A DNA stretch of 64,000 bases from Mantis religiosa (GCA_030765055.1 JAUKNK010000056.1:441001-505000); one strand, 5' to 3'. Shown: positions 21,418 through 33,838, counted from the first letter of the stretch. The notes: generated by a model not told the origin, from the letters alone. Numbers and translations: made by a program.

Positions 21418-22420
21418 ATGCTACATAATTGTGATAACTTCAAGAACCTTAATGTGCATAAGCGTTGGACTTTCATTAAATCCAAGCGCCTCTGTGCCAA
21501 TTGCTTTGCTCCTAATCACATAACAAGTAAATGTAATCGTACTTCATACTGCAATTGTGACTCATCCACTCACAGCAATTTGCTTCATGATAGTAACAGA
21601 GAAAATGCTTCACGTGCAACTTCATCTAGTCCTGTAAATGATTCCACTAGAACGATTGACGCGCCATCTAGCTACTGTTCTTTTAAATCAAAATCCACCC
21701 AGAAGGTTTTGCTTGCCACCGCACTAGTGCAAGTGGAAGACAGATATGGCAATCTCATACAATGTAGAGCACTCCTCGACTCTGCCAGTCAATCCAATTT
21801 CATAACTGCAGATCTTGCGAAGCGCTTACAGCTTAGCAAGGTGACAGCTGATACGCCTATCAATGGTATAAATGACACCATTTCTACGGTCATTCACCAT
21901 GTTCAGGTCAATTTGAAATCTATGGTACATGATTTTAACACTAAAATTGAATGTCTAGTACTTCCTCGTAGAACAGGAAAACTACCTTCCACACATATCA
22001 ATTTGTGCAACTGGAATATTCCTTCTAGCATTCCATTAGCAGATCCTAGGTTCAACATTCCTGATGAAGTTGAAATCCTAATCGGAAGTTCCTTATTCTT
22101 CGAGTTATTGCATGGGAAAACCTTAAAGAAACAAGGACATCCTTTACTAGCCAGCACAGCCCTCGGTTGGATAATATCAGGCCCTATTCCAAGGTCATTA
22201 TACAAGTACAAGGCTAAGTCTTCGCCTCAGCATAATTTCTTCATCAGCACTGATAACCTTGACACACAGTTAAGACGTTTCTGGGATTTGGAAGAATTTC
22301 CTTGGCATGTTCTTACTAAGGAGGAAGAGGAGTGTGAAGAATACTATGTAAATAAACAACTCGTAATGCCGATGGTAGCTTTACAGTTCGTCTACCCGTC
22401 AAGGAGGACAAAAATCGCTT
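21418..22420 (+). pseudogene. BEL/Pao protease region (DUF1758-like)
   Basis: Continues the Gag frame. KRLCANCFAPNHITSKC is a second cysteine motif. CRALLDSASQSNFITADLAK is the BEL protease active site, with DSAS where D-S/T-G is usual. EVEILIGSSLFFELL and ASTALGWIISG are typical of the following region. The frame is lost near 22360 (YYVNKQL), and NADGSFTVRLPVKED continues one frame over. Confidence 0.85.
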
Positions 22421-23720
22421 AGGTGAATCTAGACAGCAAGCCATTAGTCACTTTAAGCACTTAGAACGACGTCTTCAAAACATCACACTTAAAGAAGATT
22501 ACACTCAATTTCTCTCTGAATATGAATCCATGGGGCACATGAAGCAAGTGTCATCACCAAAGGAATGTGAACCTTGTTACTATCTTCCGCATCATGCAGT
22601 TTTCAAACCTTTGTCTACTACTATTCGCACCAGAGTTGTATTTGATGCATCTGCACAGTCATCTTCAGGACTATCCTTGAATGATGTACTGAAGTTGGGT
22701 CCTACTATTCAGGATGACCTTACCTCCATAATTTTACGCTTCAGAAATTGTCGCTAAGCATTCTCAGCTGACATTTCTAAGATGTATAGGTGAGTGAAAA
22801 TACATCCTGATGATCAAGATCTCCAAAGAATAGTATGGCGAGAAAGCAAAGATGAACCTATCAAGGACTACGCTCTTACTACAGTCACATATGGTACCAA
22901 ACCTGCATCCTTTTTGGCCATAAGGACTTTGCATCAACTAGCTTCAGAGGAAGAGGCTAAATATCCACTAGCTTCTCAAGCTATCCGTGAATCCTTCTAC
23001 GTAGATGATTGCTTATGTGGTCATAATGATCTACAGCAAGCTTTACATATTCAGAGGCAGCTACTTCAGATGTTAGACAGTGGTGGATTCCCACTTAGGA
23101 AATGGTGTTCTAATCATGAAGATATTTTAAAATCCATTCCACCGAAACACAGAGGGACACAACTTCCACTTTCATTGGATAGCAGTGGAAATGCGCATGC
23201 TCTTGGTCTCCTCTGGCATCCTGGAACAGATCAATTCCAGATACAAGCCAATCCATCTCTTCAGGATAATCTAAATTCTAGCTACACCAAACGAAGCATA
23301 CTTTCTGTCATATCATCTACTTTTGATCCTTTAGGCCTAGTGAGTCCTATTGTCATAAATGCCAAGATGTTTCTACAACCCCTTTGGTTGGAAAAACTCG
23401 GTTGGGATGAATTCATACCATCTCACCTTATCCAACAGGGGCTAAATTTCTGCGAGACATTGTCCGTCATTCATGCTATACGTATTCCAAGACACGTCCT
23501 AATCACAGGTACATTAAGGGACATACAAATACATGGGTTTTGCGATGCCTCAGAAAAGGCTTATGGTGCCTGTATTTATCTTCGTTCTATGAACAGCTGC
23601 AATGAGGTGAAAACCAGACTTCTTTGCTCCAAATCCAGGGTTGCACCATTAAAGATACAAACCATTCCTCGGCTCGAATTTTGTGGTGCTTTACTACTCG
23701 CTAACCTTAATAAGTTATTT
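22365..23720 (+). pseudogene. BEL/Pao reverse transcriptase and RNase H
   Basis: YYLPHHAVFKPLSTTIRTRV and VFDASAQSSSGLSLND open the reverse transcriptase. FSADISKMYR is the first catalytic Asp motif, flanked by stops at 22755 and 22791. ESFYVDDCLCG is the catalytic YVDD. STFDPLGLVSPI is the BEL-type connection, and IHGFCDASEKAYGACIY starts RNase H. The frame is cut at LLLANLNKLF by a SINE B. Confidence 0.9.
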
Positions 23721-23721
23721 T

Positions 23722-23955
23722 TAATTTACGTCCGCCCCAACGTTAAGTTATATCGGACGGTGAATGAATTGGGTGAAATGATGCTCAAAAGAGTCCAGGG
23801 TCCATGGAGCTTAGAGTTACCCGACATTTGTCTTGAAGGATAGGGGGAAACCCCGGAAGAAACCTTATCTAGGTAACTCACCCTGACCGAGATTCGAACT
23901 CGGGACCTATTTAACGTGAGGCAGACATGCTACCATCTACGCTACCGAGGCGGGC
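23722..23955 (-). mobile_element. SINE B copy inserted in BEL/Pao pol
   Basis: Full-length reverse-complement copy from GCCCGCCTCGGTAGCG to GGACGTAAATTA. Coding sequence reads NLNKLF on one side and YKVVANLKLQTSQNYLWTDS on the other, so the insertion lies within RNase H. The target-site duplication is unclear. Confidence 0.92.
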
Positions 23956-25550
23956 ACTTTACAAGGTTGTAGCTAACCTTAAGTTGCAGACTTCACAGAA
24001 CTATCTATGGACGGACTCTATGATTGTTCTAGCATAGATTAAATCCAACCCACACAAATGGAATACTTTTGTAGCCAACAGAGTTTCACAAATACAAGAG
24101 TTATTATAAACTGCTGCTTGGCGATATGTAGCTACTGAAAATAATCCAGCAGATCTCATTTCGAGAGGAGTTTTGACTGAACCTCTTGCCTCAAATGACT
24201 TGTGGTGGAAAGGTCCTGATTGGATCTCACAACCCTTTGCATCTTGGCCAGAACAACCCAAACGATTAGATATTAAAGATGCTACTGAGCAACGCACTAC
24301 TGCATGCTTGATGGTCACTACAGAAGGTGATATCATTTCTCGTTTTTCAAAATTGTTGCACCTGCAGAGAGTGACAGCATACATGCTGAGATTTGCATTC
24401 AACTGTAGAAACAGCAACACGAGACGGCAAGGTCCTCTCTCATCACTTGACCTTCAACAGTCATTGCACTGCTGCATTAAACTTACTCAACAATTAGCTT
24501 ATATCACAGAGTTAACAGAACGTAATGATAAAGGGCACGTTCCTACTAAAAGCTCATTGAAATCTTTGCATCCATTTGTCGACAATGAAGGTTTACTCCG
24601 AGTAGGGGGAAGTATTGACAAGGCTGAAATTTCCTTCCAGTCAAGACATCAGCTCATCTTACCTCCTAAGCATCATCTTACCAAGCTAATTATTGAAAGT
24701 GAACATGTTAAACTTTTGCATGCTTCCAATCAGCTACTTACCTCTCCTCTTCGACAACGGTATTGGATACCGAGAATAGGAGAAACTCATAAGTCAGTCC
24801 TACAAAAGTGCCTGCCGTGCTTCAAACTCAAGGCCAAGGGAGCTCAACAATTAATGGGCAATCTACCTACCTACAGAGTGACTCCAGCAAGACATTTCCT
24901 ACGAGTTGCAGTTGATTACGCTGGTGCATTCTTCCTACGTTATGGCTCGCCTCACAGCAGGGGTCAGGTGAAGGCCTACATATCTATCTTTGTATGTTTA
25001 TCCACAAAGGCAATTCACATTGTGTTGGTTTCAGACATGACTTCTGATGCTTTTGTTGCAGCCCTACGAAGGTTTACAGCTAGACGAGGATTGTGTAAAG
25101 AGATCTTAAGTGACAATGGCACAAATTTTGTAGGTGCTTACAACAAACTTAGAGAACTTAGACTACTTTTGCAATCTCGCAAGCACCAAGAGATTGTACA
25201 AGACTACGCTTCATCTAATGAATGCACATGGCATTTTATACCACCCAGCTCACCCCAATTTGGAGGACTACATGAGGCTGCAGAAAAATCTATGAAATAA
25301 CATCTTCGCAGAGTAATGGGTACAGAAGTCCTGACCTATGAACAATTAACCACATTACTAATTCAAATTGAGGCTTGCTTGAACTCCCGTCCATTGCTAC
25401 TTCTTACTGATGATCCTTTTGATACTTCTTACCTTTCTCCAGGTCATTTGCTCATCGGAGAACCATTAACTTCCATACCATCACCTTGTTCTGACAATCT
25501 GAATCAGTTACAGAAATGACAACAGCTCCAAGGTCATCTACAGCATCTTT
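23956..25550 (+). pseudogene. BEL/Pao integrase
   Basis: A zinc-binding domain is readable as HVKLLHAS then VLQKCLPCFK. The DDE core has VAVDYAGAFFLR, ILSDNGTNFVGA and QFGGLHEAAEKSMK, so all three acidic positions are present. In-frame stops occur near 24040, at 25298 and at 25517. CLNSRPLLLLTDDPFDTSYL and SPGHLLIGEPL follow the core, as in other BEL elements. Confidence 0.9.
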
Positions 25551-25812
25551 GGCAACGGTGGTCACCGACTATCTACGTTCACTCCAGCAGAGGCAAAAGT
25601 GGTCTAGTTCCAGTGAAAATCTTAAGGCAGACGCCATGGTCCTGCTAATGGAAGACGATTCATCTCCTCTGCATTGGGAACTTGGAATCATCACTGAGAC
25701 TCATCCTGGTGGTGATGGTTTAGTAAGGGTAGCTACAGTGCGAACTTCTAAGGGTGAATATAGGCGTTTCATTGTGAAACTGTGTCCTCTGGCAGTTCAA
25801 GAACAACAGTGA
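25551..25812 (+). pseudogene. BEL/Pao C-terminal domain (DUF5641-like)
   Basis: One frame away from integrase: DYLRSLQQRQKW, MVLLMEDDSSPLHWELGIIT, HPGGDGLVRVATVRTSKGEY and a stop at 25810 just before the 3' LTR. This is the usual end of BEL polyproteins. Confidence 0.85.
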
Positions 25813-25814
25813 TA

Positions 25815-26001
25815 TGTTTCAAAGTGTGTTGGAATGAGAGAACCGTTTTAGTTTGTCTCAAATATTAAATGTATTGTTGTCTTTTTCATGATTATTCACA
25901 TGAGAAATGTAGCGTGTGCAATAAATTTATCTAGTGATATGAATACAGCTCTATCGAGTACAGTCCACAAAATCAGTTTCCTTGGTTACTGCTAAAGTCA
26001 A
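25815..26001 (+). repeat. 3' LTR of BEL/Pao element
   Basis: Matches 19962-20130 from GAATGAGAGAACCG to AAAGTCAAG. It begins TGTTTCAAAG a few bases after the pol stop, so it appears shorter than the 5' LTR by ~150 bp. Confidence 0.75.
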
Positions 26002-26369
26002 GTCGCATTAAATTAAGCGCGACACGAACAATATGGTATACCCCCGGATCACTGTCCCTTATGAGGTAATGAGGATAATGAGCCATTATATTTTAATGTA
26101 AAGGAGTAGACATGAGGAGAAAAGCATTTCTATCTGAACAATGTCTTAACGTTAACAGAAAATGTGAAATATGTAAAGGGAGTAAGAAATTTGGGCCAGG
26201 TTTTAGATAAAGTAAAAAACCAGGTGGAACTGGACAGTGAAAAGATACAACTGTTACAGATGCTGATTATAAGGATTATCATTATATACAGTAGTGCCAA
26301 AATATACAGTACTGGAAATTATATTGTTTTGTCACTACTTTACATATTGAGATGATAGTGTAAAAGTTC
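26002..26369. other. AT-rich spacer
   Basis: The 63-codon frame at 26164-26355 shows no recognisable motif. Confidence 0.4.
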
Positions 26370-27210
26370 AAAATGTGCTCCATTGCACTGTAGGCAGTCT
26401 TCATAATGATCACCAAGTTTTCCCAACATATTTCAGAACGCAGGTTGCGTCAGAGTCCCGAAGAACAACATGATCTCCTGACGTAATGCATTGGTGGATC
26501 TGGACAATTGAAAACTTTCTCCTTTAACATTCCCCACATGAAAGCATCAGGTGATGTGAGATTGAGGTATTGTGATGGTTAGGGGAACTCAACCCCTTGG
26601 GAAATTACTGGTTCTGGAAATGTTTCTCCCAGCATGGCCATATACTGTCGAGCTGTGTGGAAGCTCGTCTATTCATCTTTTCGTCTCTTCGTCTTGTTGG
26701 AACCACTGTCTATTCATCTGCATGTCCTGGCATAGCAAAACCTTCTTAGATCCTTAATAAATGGCCTGATCACTATGTTCCTCTAGCGTTCCTGGTTAAC
26801 AAAAGGAGGTGCAACATCATCATTCTCTATGAAGTACAGATCTAGCACACCATTTCTTCATACTGCACACCAAATCATCACACGCACACTATGTAGCAGT
26901 TTCTGGACTATAGTCTGGCTTCTCGAAACCAACAAAGCGAGTTTGATTGGCAATTGATAAAACTATCCAAGTGAATGTGACTTTCGTCAGAGAACCACAT
27001 GTTGAACAAGAAATCTCGATCCTCGTACCCCATGGCCAAAAATCATCCACAATATTCTAACCTGATATGCTTATCGTGCTCTGTCAGTCATTGCCCAACC
27101 TGTATTTGGTACGGAAATCCACCAATGTCTTTAAACAATCAACGAAGTGAAGTATTGCTGATGTTTGTTTTTAGGAATGTTTGCATAAGACTTCGCTTTG
27201 AAGACTGCAA
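26370..27210 (-). pseudogene. DDE transposase relic (family usually linked to DUF4817)
   Basis: Readable pieces on the minus strand, in several frames, are FLFNMWFSDESHIHLDSFIN (first Asp), QWFQQDE (second Asp), ARQYMAMLGETFPEPVISQG and PSQYLNLTSPDAFMWGMLKE (third acidic region). They follow the order of the DDE transposases found with DUF4817 in arthropods. Many stops and frameshifts. Confidence 0.75.
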
Positions 27211-27214
27211 CACC

Positions 27215-27396
27215 TTATTAATTTATAGATGAGTCGTATGTAATACACATCTGCTGTGAATAACCCACACCACTGGATCAAGCTTTAGTCGCATAAGAGC
27301 CGAAGATGCAAACGATTATTTGCAAAACATGTCCTCAAAATAGGTACGAAAGTGAAGCAGATGTGTAATAAATACGACTAATCTATAAATTAATAA
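27215..27396. repeat. Inverted repeat, 41-bp arms, with hammerhead-like loop
   Basis: Left arm 27215-27255 and right arm 27356-27396 are reverse complements with about three mismatches (TTATTAATTTATAGAT, GTCGTAT, ACACATCTGCT). The 100-nt loop holds CCGAAGA, a TGCAAA/TTTGCA stem, then AAAACATGTCC, a degraded hammerhead-like core. Confidence 0.7.
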
Positions 27397-29325
27397 TTAT
27401 TTCGCTTCACTGTGGTGTTCCAATACAGTTAAATCTCGATATACTGCAACACCTGATAGAGGACACATCTGTGATTTTCATTTGTGGACACAGTTACTGG
27501 CCTACTAGAACTATTCTTGCATTGACACAATACACTACCCAAACAAAATTATACAAAGCTCCATCAGAAGGTATTCCCAGATTATATAAGATATATGACT
27601 CATTTGTCGTGAAAATATCTTAAAACAGAGTATTTTAATCAGAATAACCTGAGCTGTTTTTATAATAATCTAAATTTTTAAAGCTTTCATGGTATGGGGA
27701 GGAGGCTTTTCTTGAATGTTTTGTATCCCATTCTTACAAAATAGTCAATTCAAATACCAGACATTTCCTTTTTGAAATATGCTCTTTAACAAACACCTAC
27801 AGATCTGTCGATACGTGATGTCTTTAAAATTTTATTCCTTTTGTACGTCCAAAATGGGAAGAAAATGTTAAAAAAAAGGAATCAAAAGCGAGTACAGATT
27901 TCCAGTTTAAGAAAATTATATGTATTTTAAAATATAAATCAATGGCAAGGCTTATTATTTTAGTTAATTGATGGAAATTAATCATTTATCCATACTAGCC
28001 GTTTATGGACTAACGTTCTTAAAAATTGGATTAAACCTCATGATTTCTGCATACTCCTACTTCGTTTGTACCTAAAACGAACTAGATACAAAAGTAATTT
28101 CTGCAGATGTTTACGTCGATAATAAGAAGGAGGTAGAATAAGCATAATATCTACTAGAGGCTAGAGAGAAATTTGCCAGTGCAACACTTAAGATGTGTAT
28201 ACTTACCATCACTCATTTATTCTCAGCCATAGGTTATTTTTACCCTCTCTCTGCCATTATTCTTCTACTTTTTATCGGTTACTTGTATCTTTATAGTGCA
28301 CCTACCTAAGAAGTTTGATGTGTGGGTCCATCTCTGTCCTCCCACAACCTTTCTACCTTTTCAAGATAACATGAACTGACGCAAGATGCCTCTAAAGTTT
28401 ATAATTTGTTCCATTAACAACTCAATTCATGTCTTGATTTGCATACACAAACAACCTGAGCTAAATGTGGATTCACCAGAGGTTTTCCTCGGCACTTCCC
28501 ACAGAATGCTTGCATATAGGTACTTTAAGGACTGAAACTTGAATCCTCATATCCGTACTTCTTTTTTCAATCAGTTGTCATAGGTCTGACATTTTCTTTG
28601 CTGAAGCATCAGTGACTGCTGTCTATGATTTCTTCCCAATTAAATGTAATTTCATTGGTATTTTAGCTATGTGCATGTTTTGAAAGGAACACATAAAATA
28701 TTTTAAAATATACCAACTAGTAACGTTTACTTTATTTATCAATATATAATTTTTGTTAAACAGATATTAATGTACATAATTTTGAGGTTTGTAAATACAC
28801 TATGATCACTGCCGAGTCATCTATTTAGAGACAGTTGGAACTGCTTCTTCTTGTAGTGTATTTTTCTCAAACTATGTTGATTCCTATTCTTATGAACAAA
28901 CAAATATTAACAAACATAATGTTGAGGTTTTTAAACTTAACTATGTTCATTTTGGGCCCATTTACGTAGCGACAGTTGAAAAGATGAGCTAAAATTCATA
29001 ACTCAGCTCGGATTTGAGCGGATATTTCTGTTGTGCCGTTATTGTAACCCACTGTGGTAATATAGTACCTTGTTTATATTCAATTAAGAAACTGATTAGC
29101 AAACAGCAGAGTGTTAAAATGGTAAGATATTGTCTAAAGGTTTTCTAACCTTCAGTCGCCCCGGAAAGCTTAAGGGCCCCAGTGATTCTGTGTGCCATCA
29201 TCACAACTATCCACTCTACCTATTCTCTTGCCTCATCCGTTCCTAACGTTCGGTAGACACATTAGGCCTACCTGAGCCATCGTGCTGAAATTCTGGGTTT
29301 CTATCACCTGTCCCAATCCAATGTA
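27397..29325. other. Spacer with one imperfect direct duplication
   Basis: About 28756-28850 and 28897-28990 are diverged copies (AAACARATATTAA, ACATAATKTTGAGGTTT, GCGACAGTTGAA-like). No coding or RNA feature was recognised in the rest. Confidence 0.45.
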
Positions 29326-29609
29326 TACACGATGTTTATTTCTATTCGTTATTTCCCGCCCTCAGATAGAGCAAGAATATCGTCATAGTTGACTGGTGAG
29401 TCTATCTTGAAATCATAGTGCCCTCTATGGGGAAGAAGCGGTAATTTTTGCTGAAGAATAGGCAAATTACAGCGCTCTCAGTGTGGTTGCTCTGATAACT
29501 AATACAACCAGCTTCCCCTGTATATGTACACAGACCACCGCAGTAGGCAAATTACAGCGCTTTCAGTGTGGTTGCTCTGATAACAAATACAACCAGCTTC
29601 CCCTGGATA

Positions 29610-30098
29610 TGTACACAGACCACCGCGTCTTCATGGTTGAATGCTACTTTCGTACCAGCATTAAAATTGGTGTGACATATAAATATAATTTAAACCGCTA
29701 CATAGAGTAGTTTATGCAACGCTATCCGGCATTCAGACAAGTCCCTCGCAGCGTAATGTCAAAAGTGTCCAGGTACCGTCAAATTTACATACTCTTGTTT
29801 GCAACATAAACGTCTTACGTTTCATCACTATACGATATTAATGTTTTGTCATTCTCAAGCTTAATTAAAATGTCTATTAATGTTGGTATCCTTATGTTTT
29901 TTAAGGTACATCAGACATTTCCAAGATACAGGATCCGTTACTCGCAAAAAGAGACACATTGGTCGCCATAAAATAATTGGTTCCAATCTAGAAGCAATAA
30001 ATAATGTTATGGCAGAAAGACCTCAAGCATACCTTCTCGCAATACAGACAGTGTTTAAGGGGAAGAGAGAAAGGAAACATAGGAAAATGGACACATAA
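29610..30098 (+). pseudogene. Helix-turn-helix (DUF4817-like) relic in TIR element copy 2
   Basis: DHRVFMVECYFRTSIKIG and FMQRYPAFRQVP lie at 29620-29745. RYIRHFQDTGSVTRKKRHIG then RHKI lies at 29900-29970. Together they make both halves of a DUF4817-like DNA-binding domain, with ~150 bp between that could be an intron ending TTTTTTAAG. No DDE domain follows. Confidence 0.55.
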
Positions 30099-30494
30099 AA
30101 CTATGGACTGGAGATATTTTCTTGTTTAGACTTGGATAAGAGCTTTGTACACACTGTAACACTAATTTATTTTTCATTCCTAGAAAATGTTCTGCTAATT
30201 TTATAGTTTGTAATGAAGTTACACTGTGAGGAAACTGTTGGTGGTATAAATGAACCCAGGTCAAATTGAAATATTTCTATTTTATATGACAGGTTTACAA
30301 TATGCATATATGTCTACTATAACAGAAAAAACTATGTTATTTGTGAAATAAGTTCATTAACTTTTCATTTCGTATATTCTTTATGGTATACTCTTATGGC
30401 TGCATAATTAGATTTGGAGTGTACTGCATTGCAGTATATCTATAGTTTTTTATAAACAGTTACGTACGTATGCACCAGGCGAAATTACGCAGCT

Positions 30495-32955
30495 TTGTAT
30501 TACGTGGACACGTTAATGTCAGGTTCTACTCCTATTAATCCTGGACTCGTAGGACCAATGACCCGGGCGTCCTTCGACCAGCCATTTACTGAGCTGTACC
30601 AAAAGAGCGCCCGGCGCTTCCGTGGGGCTTTACATGGGGCAAGACCTAGAGACCAAGTATCCCTCCCCCCATCTGATCCCGTGGACTCAAGACGGGATGG
30701 AAGTGGATACGCCACTTACACGTGCCAACTCCAAAATGGGAAGGCTACCTATATGACCTTGGTGGGGCCGCCTGGTGATCTAGCAAACCAACCTTCTACT
30801 AGCTATGCTGGCTAGTACGCGGGACTATTAATGGCCTCCCTCAACCCTGTCCGGAGACGTACCCGATCACCCACGAGTATCGGGAACCACTGCCCCTCGA
30901 GTCCAACCCAATCCGAACAACTCCATATCAGAGAGGGGCTCGAATGTTCGGCCCAAGGTTCCTCCAGTAACGTCAGAGGTACCACGCGTGCTAGGGGTCC
31001 ACAGAGCTCGCACCACAGCAGCTGAAGGGGACGGGTCCCTTCCCCTACGGGGTCTATTACGTGGACAGTTAAGTACAGAGGATCTACTCCCATTAGTCCT
31101 GGACCCGTAGGATCTAGGACCCGGGCCTCCTTCTACTCTGGAGCGTTGGATACTCCGGGGCTCTCTCCATAGGGCAATACCTGGAGTCTAAAAAGCCCAC
31201 CCCCGCTGACCACAACGTCAAGAAGGGATGGAAGTGGATACGCCACTTACGCGCATCAACCCCGCAGGGAAGACTACCGAGAAACCTCGGTAGGGCCGAA
31301 TGGTGACTTAGCACACCTTGTACTAGCTCTGCAGGCTAGTACCCAGGACTCTTTGGGCAACATTCGACCCCCTCCGGGCGGCCGTAGCCTGGCCGGCAGT
31401 ACCCATTTAACCATGGGTGTCGGGAACACACTGCCCCCCGAGTCCAACCCAATCCGAACAACTCCCCTACGGGAGGGGCTCGGCAGTTCGGACCGAGGTT
31501 CCTCTAGTAACGTCAGAGGTACCACGAGTGCTAAGCGTACGCAGCGCTTGCACCACGGCAGCTGAAGGGGAGGGATCCCTTCCCCTAGGGGGTCTATTAT
31601 GTGGAAAGTTTAGCCCAGAGGCTCTACTCCCATTAGTCCTGAACTCGTAGGCACTGGACCCGGGCCTCCTTCAACCAGGGAGTTCTCCGAGCTGTCCCAA
31701 ACGGCGCTCGGCGTCCTCCGTGGGGCTTTCCATAGGGCAAGACCTAGAGACTAACAAGCCCCCCATCTGGTCCTATGGACTCAAGACGGGATGGAAGTGG
31801 AGACGCCACTTACGCGCGTCAACACTCAAGTTGAAGACTACCGAAATACCTCGGTGGGGCCGCCTGGTGATCTAGCACACCTTCTACTAGCTTTGCAGGC
31901 TAGTACCCGGGAGAATTAATGGCTTTCCTCAACCCTGTCCGAAGACGTACCCGGTTCCCACGGGTATCGGGAACACACTGCCCCCTCGAGTCTATCCCAA
32001 TCCGAACAACTCCCGAAGGAGGGGCTCGGCTGTTCGGCCCGAGGTTCCTATAGTAACGACAGAGGTACCACGAGTGCTAAGGGTCTGCAGCGCCCGCACT
32101 TTGGCAGCTGAAAGGGACGGATCCCTTCCCCTACGGGACTATTATGTGGACCGTTTGAGTCCAGAGGTTCTACTCCCATTAGCCTTGAACCCGTAGGAAC
32201 AAGACCTGGGCCTCTTTCAACCAGGGAGTTATCCGAGCTGTCCCAAAGGGCGCTCGGCATCCTCCGTGGGGCTTTCCGTAGGGCAAGACCTGGTTGCCTA
32301 ACAAGCCCCCCACATCTGGTCCTATGCACACAAGACGGGATGGAAGTGGATACGCCACTTACGCGCGCCAACACCAAAGGTGAAGACTACCGATATGACC
32401 TCCGTGGGGCCGCCTGGTGATCTAGCACACCTTCTACTAGCTTTGCAGGCTAGTACCCGGGAGAATTATTGGCTTCCCTCAACCCCGTCCGAAGACGTAT
32501 CCGATTCCCACGGGAATCGGGAACACACTGCCCCCTCGAAGCCATCACAATCCGAACAACTCCCCTACGGGAGGAGCTCGGCAGTTCGGACCGAGGTTCC
32601 TCTAGTAACGTCAGATATACCACGAGTGCTAAGCGTACACAGCGCCTGCACCACGGCAGCTGAAGGGGAGGGATTCCTTCCCCAAGGGGGTCTATTATGT
32701 GGACAGTTTAGCCCAGAGGTTCCACTCCCATTAGTCCTGAACCCGTAGGAACTGGACCCGGGCCTCCTTCGACCAGGGAGTTATCTGAGCTGTCCCAAAG
32801 GGCGCTCGGCGTCCTCCGTGGGGCTTTCCATGGGACAAGACCTAGAGACTAACAAGGCCCCCCCATCTGGTGACGTCAGAGGTACCACGAGTGCTACAGT
32901 TCCGCAGCGCCCGCACTTAGGCAGCTGAAAGGGACGGATCCCTTCCCCAAAGACA
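30495..32955 (+). repeat. GC-rich tandem array, ~550-bp unit, ~4.4 copies
   Basis: The phrase TACTCCCATTAGTCCTGRAC recurs at 30527, 31085, 31625, 32171 and 32723 (periods 558, 540, 546 and 552). The last unit lacks most of its middle and ends near CCCTTCCCC. Units carry ACCCGGGCCTCCTTC, GTGGGGCCGCCTGGTGATCT and CAGCTGAAGGGG. Only short, unrelated open frames occur. The array sits between TATTACG and AGACAAACCTCTG of the host transposon, where copy 1 is continuous. Confidence 0.92.
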
Positions 32956-33136
32956 AACCTCTGAAATTGTATAGTTTTTAGCTGCCAGTAGAGGAAGACC
33001 ACAAGGCTACTGTCAAAATATCTAACACCATCGCAAGCCGATAGGATAATCGTCTATAAACTCGCTCCATCAGCGATGCTATTAATGACGTCAAATTTTG
33101 TGTGGTAAAATTAAAGATAAAAATGAACACCGTGTA

Positions 33137-33633
33137 TGTTACATTTCAATGAATTTCTCTGCCGTTTGCATAAATGGTTTAATTACAAATTTACTTGTAT
33201 ATATAAGGAGTAAGAACTGTAAGAGGAAATCATATTGTCAGCCATTAAAAAGCGGGTGAGATAACTTTAAAATGACTAATTACTGAGCGTTTTAAACTTG
33301 TCGCGTCCCCCCCGTCACTTGCGTCACTTTTGCAGCAACCTTATGTCATTGGCAAATGCTATTTATTGTTCTTGTTCGGTGTTGATTTATTAGTGCTGTG
33401 TCCACGGCTGCTTATTGGGTAAGGCTTACGGAGAGCATGCGGGTATGGAGATCTCAGTTCGTGGGAAGAGAAACAATAAGAAATTATGCACTAATAACTG
33501 TTTATTCCACTCACAGTTTTACATCAAGTCCCCGGTAAAAGAATGTTTTCACTATTGGTCCGTACAGCTGTCGCTTTCCACCGACACTTCTCCCCAACTG
33601 GCGTTCAGGTTCTGACCTGCATTCCTCAGCGTC
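33137..33633. other. Spacer without recognised features
   Basis: The open frame at 33415-33615 has no recognisable motif. Confidence 0.4.
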
Positions 33634-33838
33634 TGAGTTACGGGAATGTGGTCATTAACCAACCCTCAGCTTCTGTTTAAAAAGGTCTAAAGAGCATTCT
33701 TTGCATGTAGTGGAAACATTCTTTCGTTGGTGCAATTTTTTACACACATGTTACATTATTTCATATATATACATACATATATACATTATTTCATATATAT
33801 ATATATATATAAATGAGGTCCTTATAAGTAATGTCTCA
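33634..33838 (-). repeat. LTR of Gypsy element 2 (3' side)
   Basis: Shares GTGGTCATTAACCAACCCTC, TAGCATTCTTTGCATGTAGT-like sequence, GGTGCAATTTTTTACACACA and GAGGTCCTTATAAGTAATG with 36935-37167. An AT run lies near its end. Confidence 0.75.

Larger units (their letters stand above)
19774..26001 (+). mobile_element. BEL/Pao LTR retrotransposon, mutated
   Basis: Gag, protease, reverse transcriptase, RNase H, integrase and the C-terminal domain appear in BEL/Pao order on the plus strand between repeats at 19962-20130 and 25832-26001. The element carries about ten stops or frameshifts and a SINE B insertion in pol. The 5' LTR probably starts at TGTTTGCGCC (19774). The 3' LTR seems to lack much of that upstream part and starts near TGTTTCAAAG (25815). 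Confidence 0.88.
29328..33134. mobile_element. TIR DNA transposon, copy 2, with satellite array inside
   Basis: Ends are CACGATGTTTATTTCTATT and, in reverse complement, CACGGTGTTCATTTTTATC, with TA on each side. The sequence follows copy 1 except for an 83-bp tandem duplication (29459-29541 and 29543-29626) and the array at 30495-32955. Without these it would be ~1.26 kb. Confidence 0.85.

Noticed and set aside
30495..32748. Open frames of 60-120 codons in the GC-rich array
   Set aside because: They lie in several phases, on both strands, change between units, and have no motif.
30495..32955. CRISPR or rDNA spacer interpretation of the array
   Set aside because: The unit is ~550 bp without spacers, and no rRNA sequence was recognised beside it.
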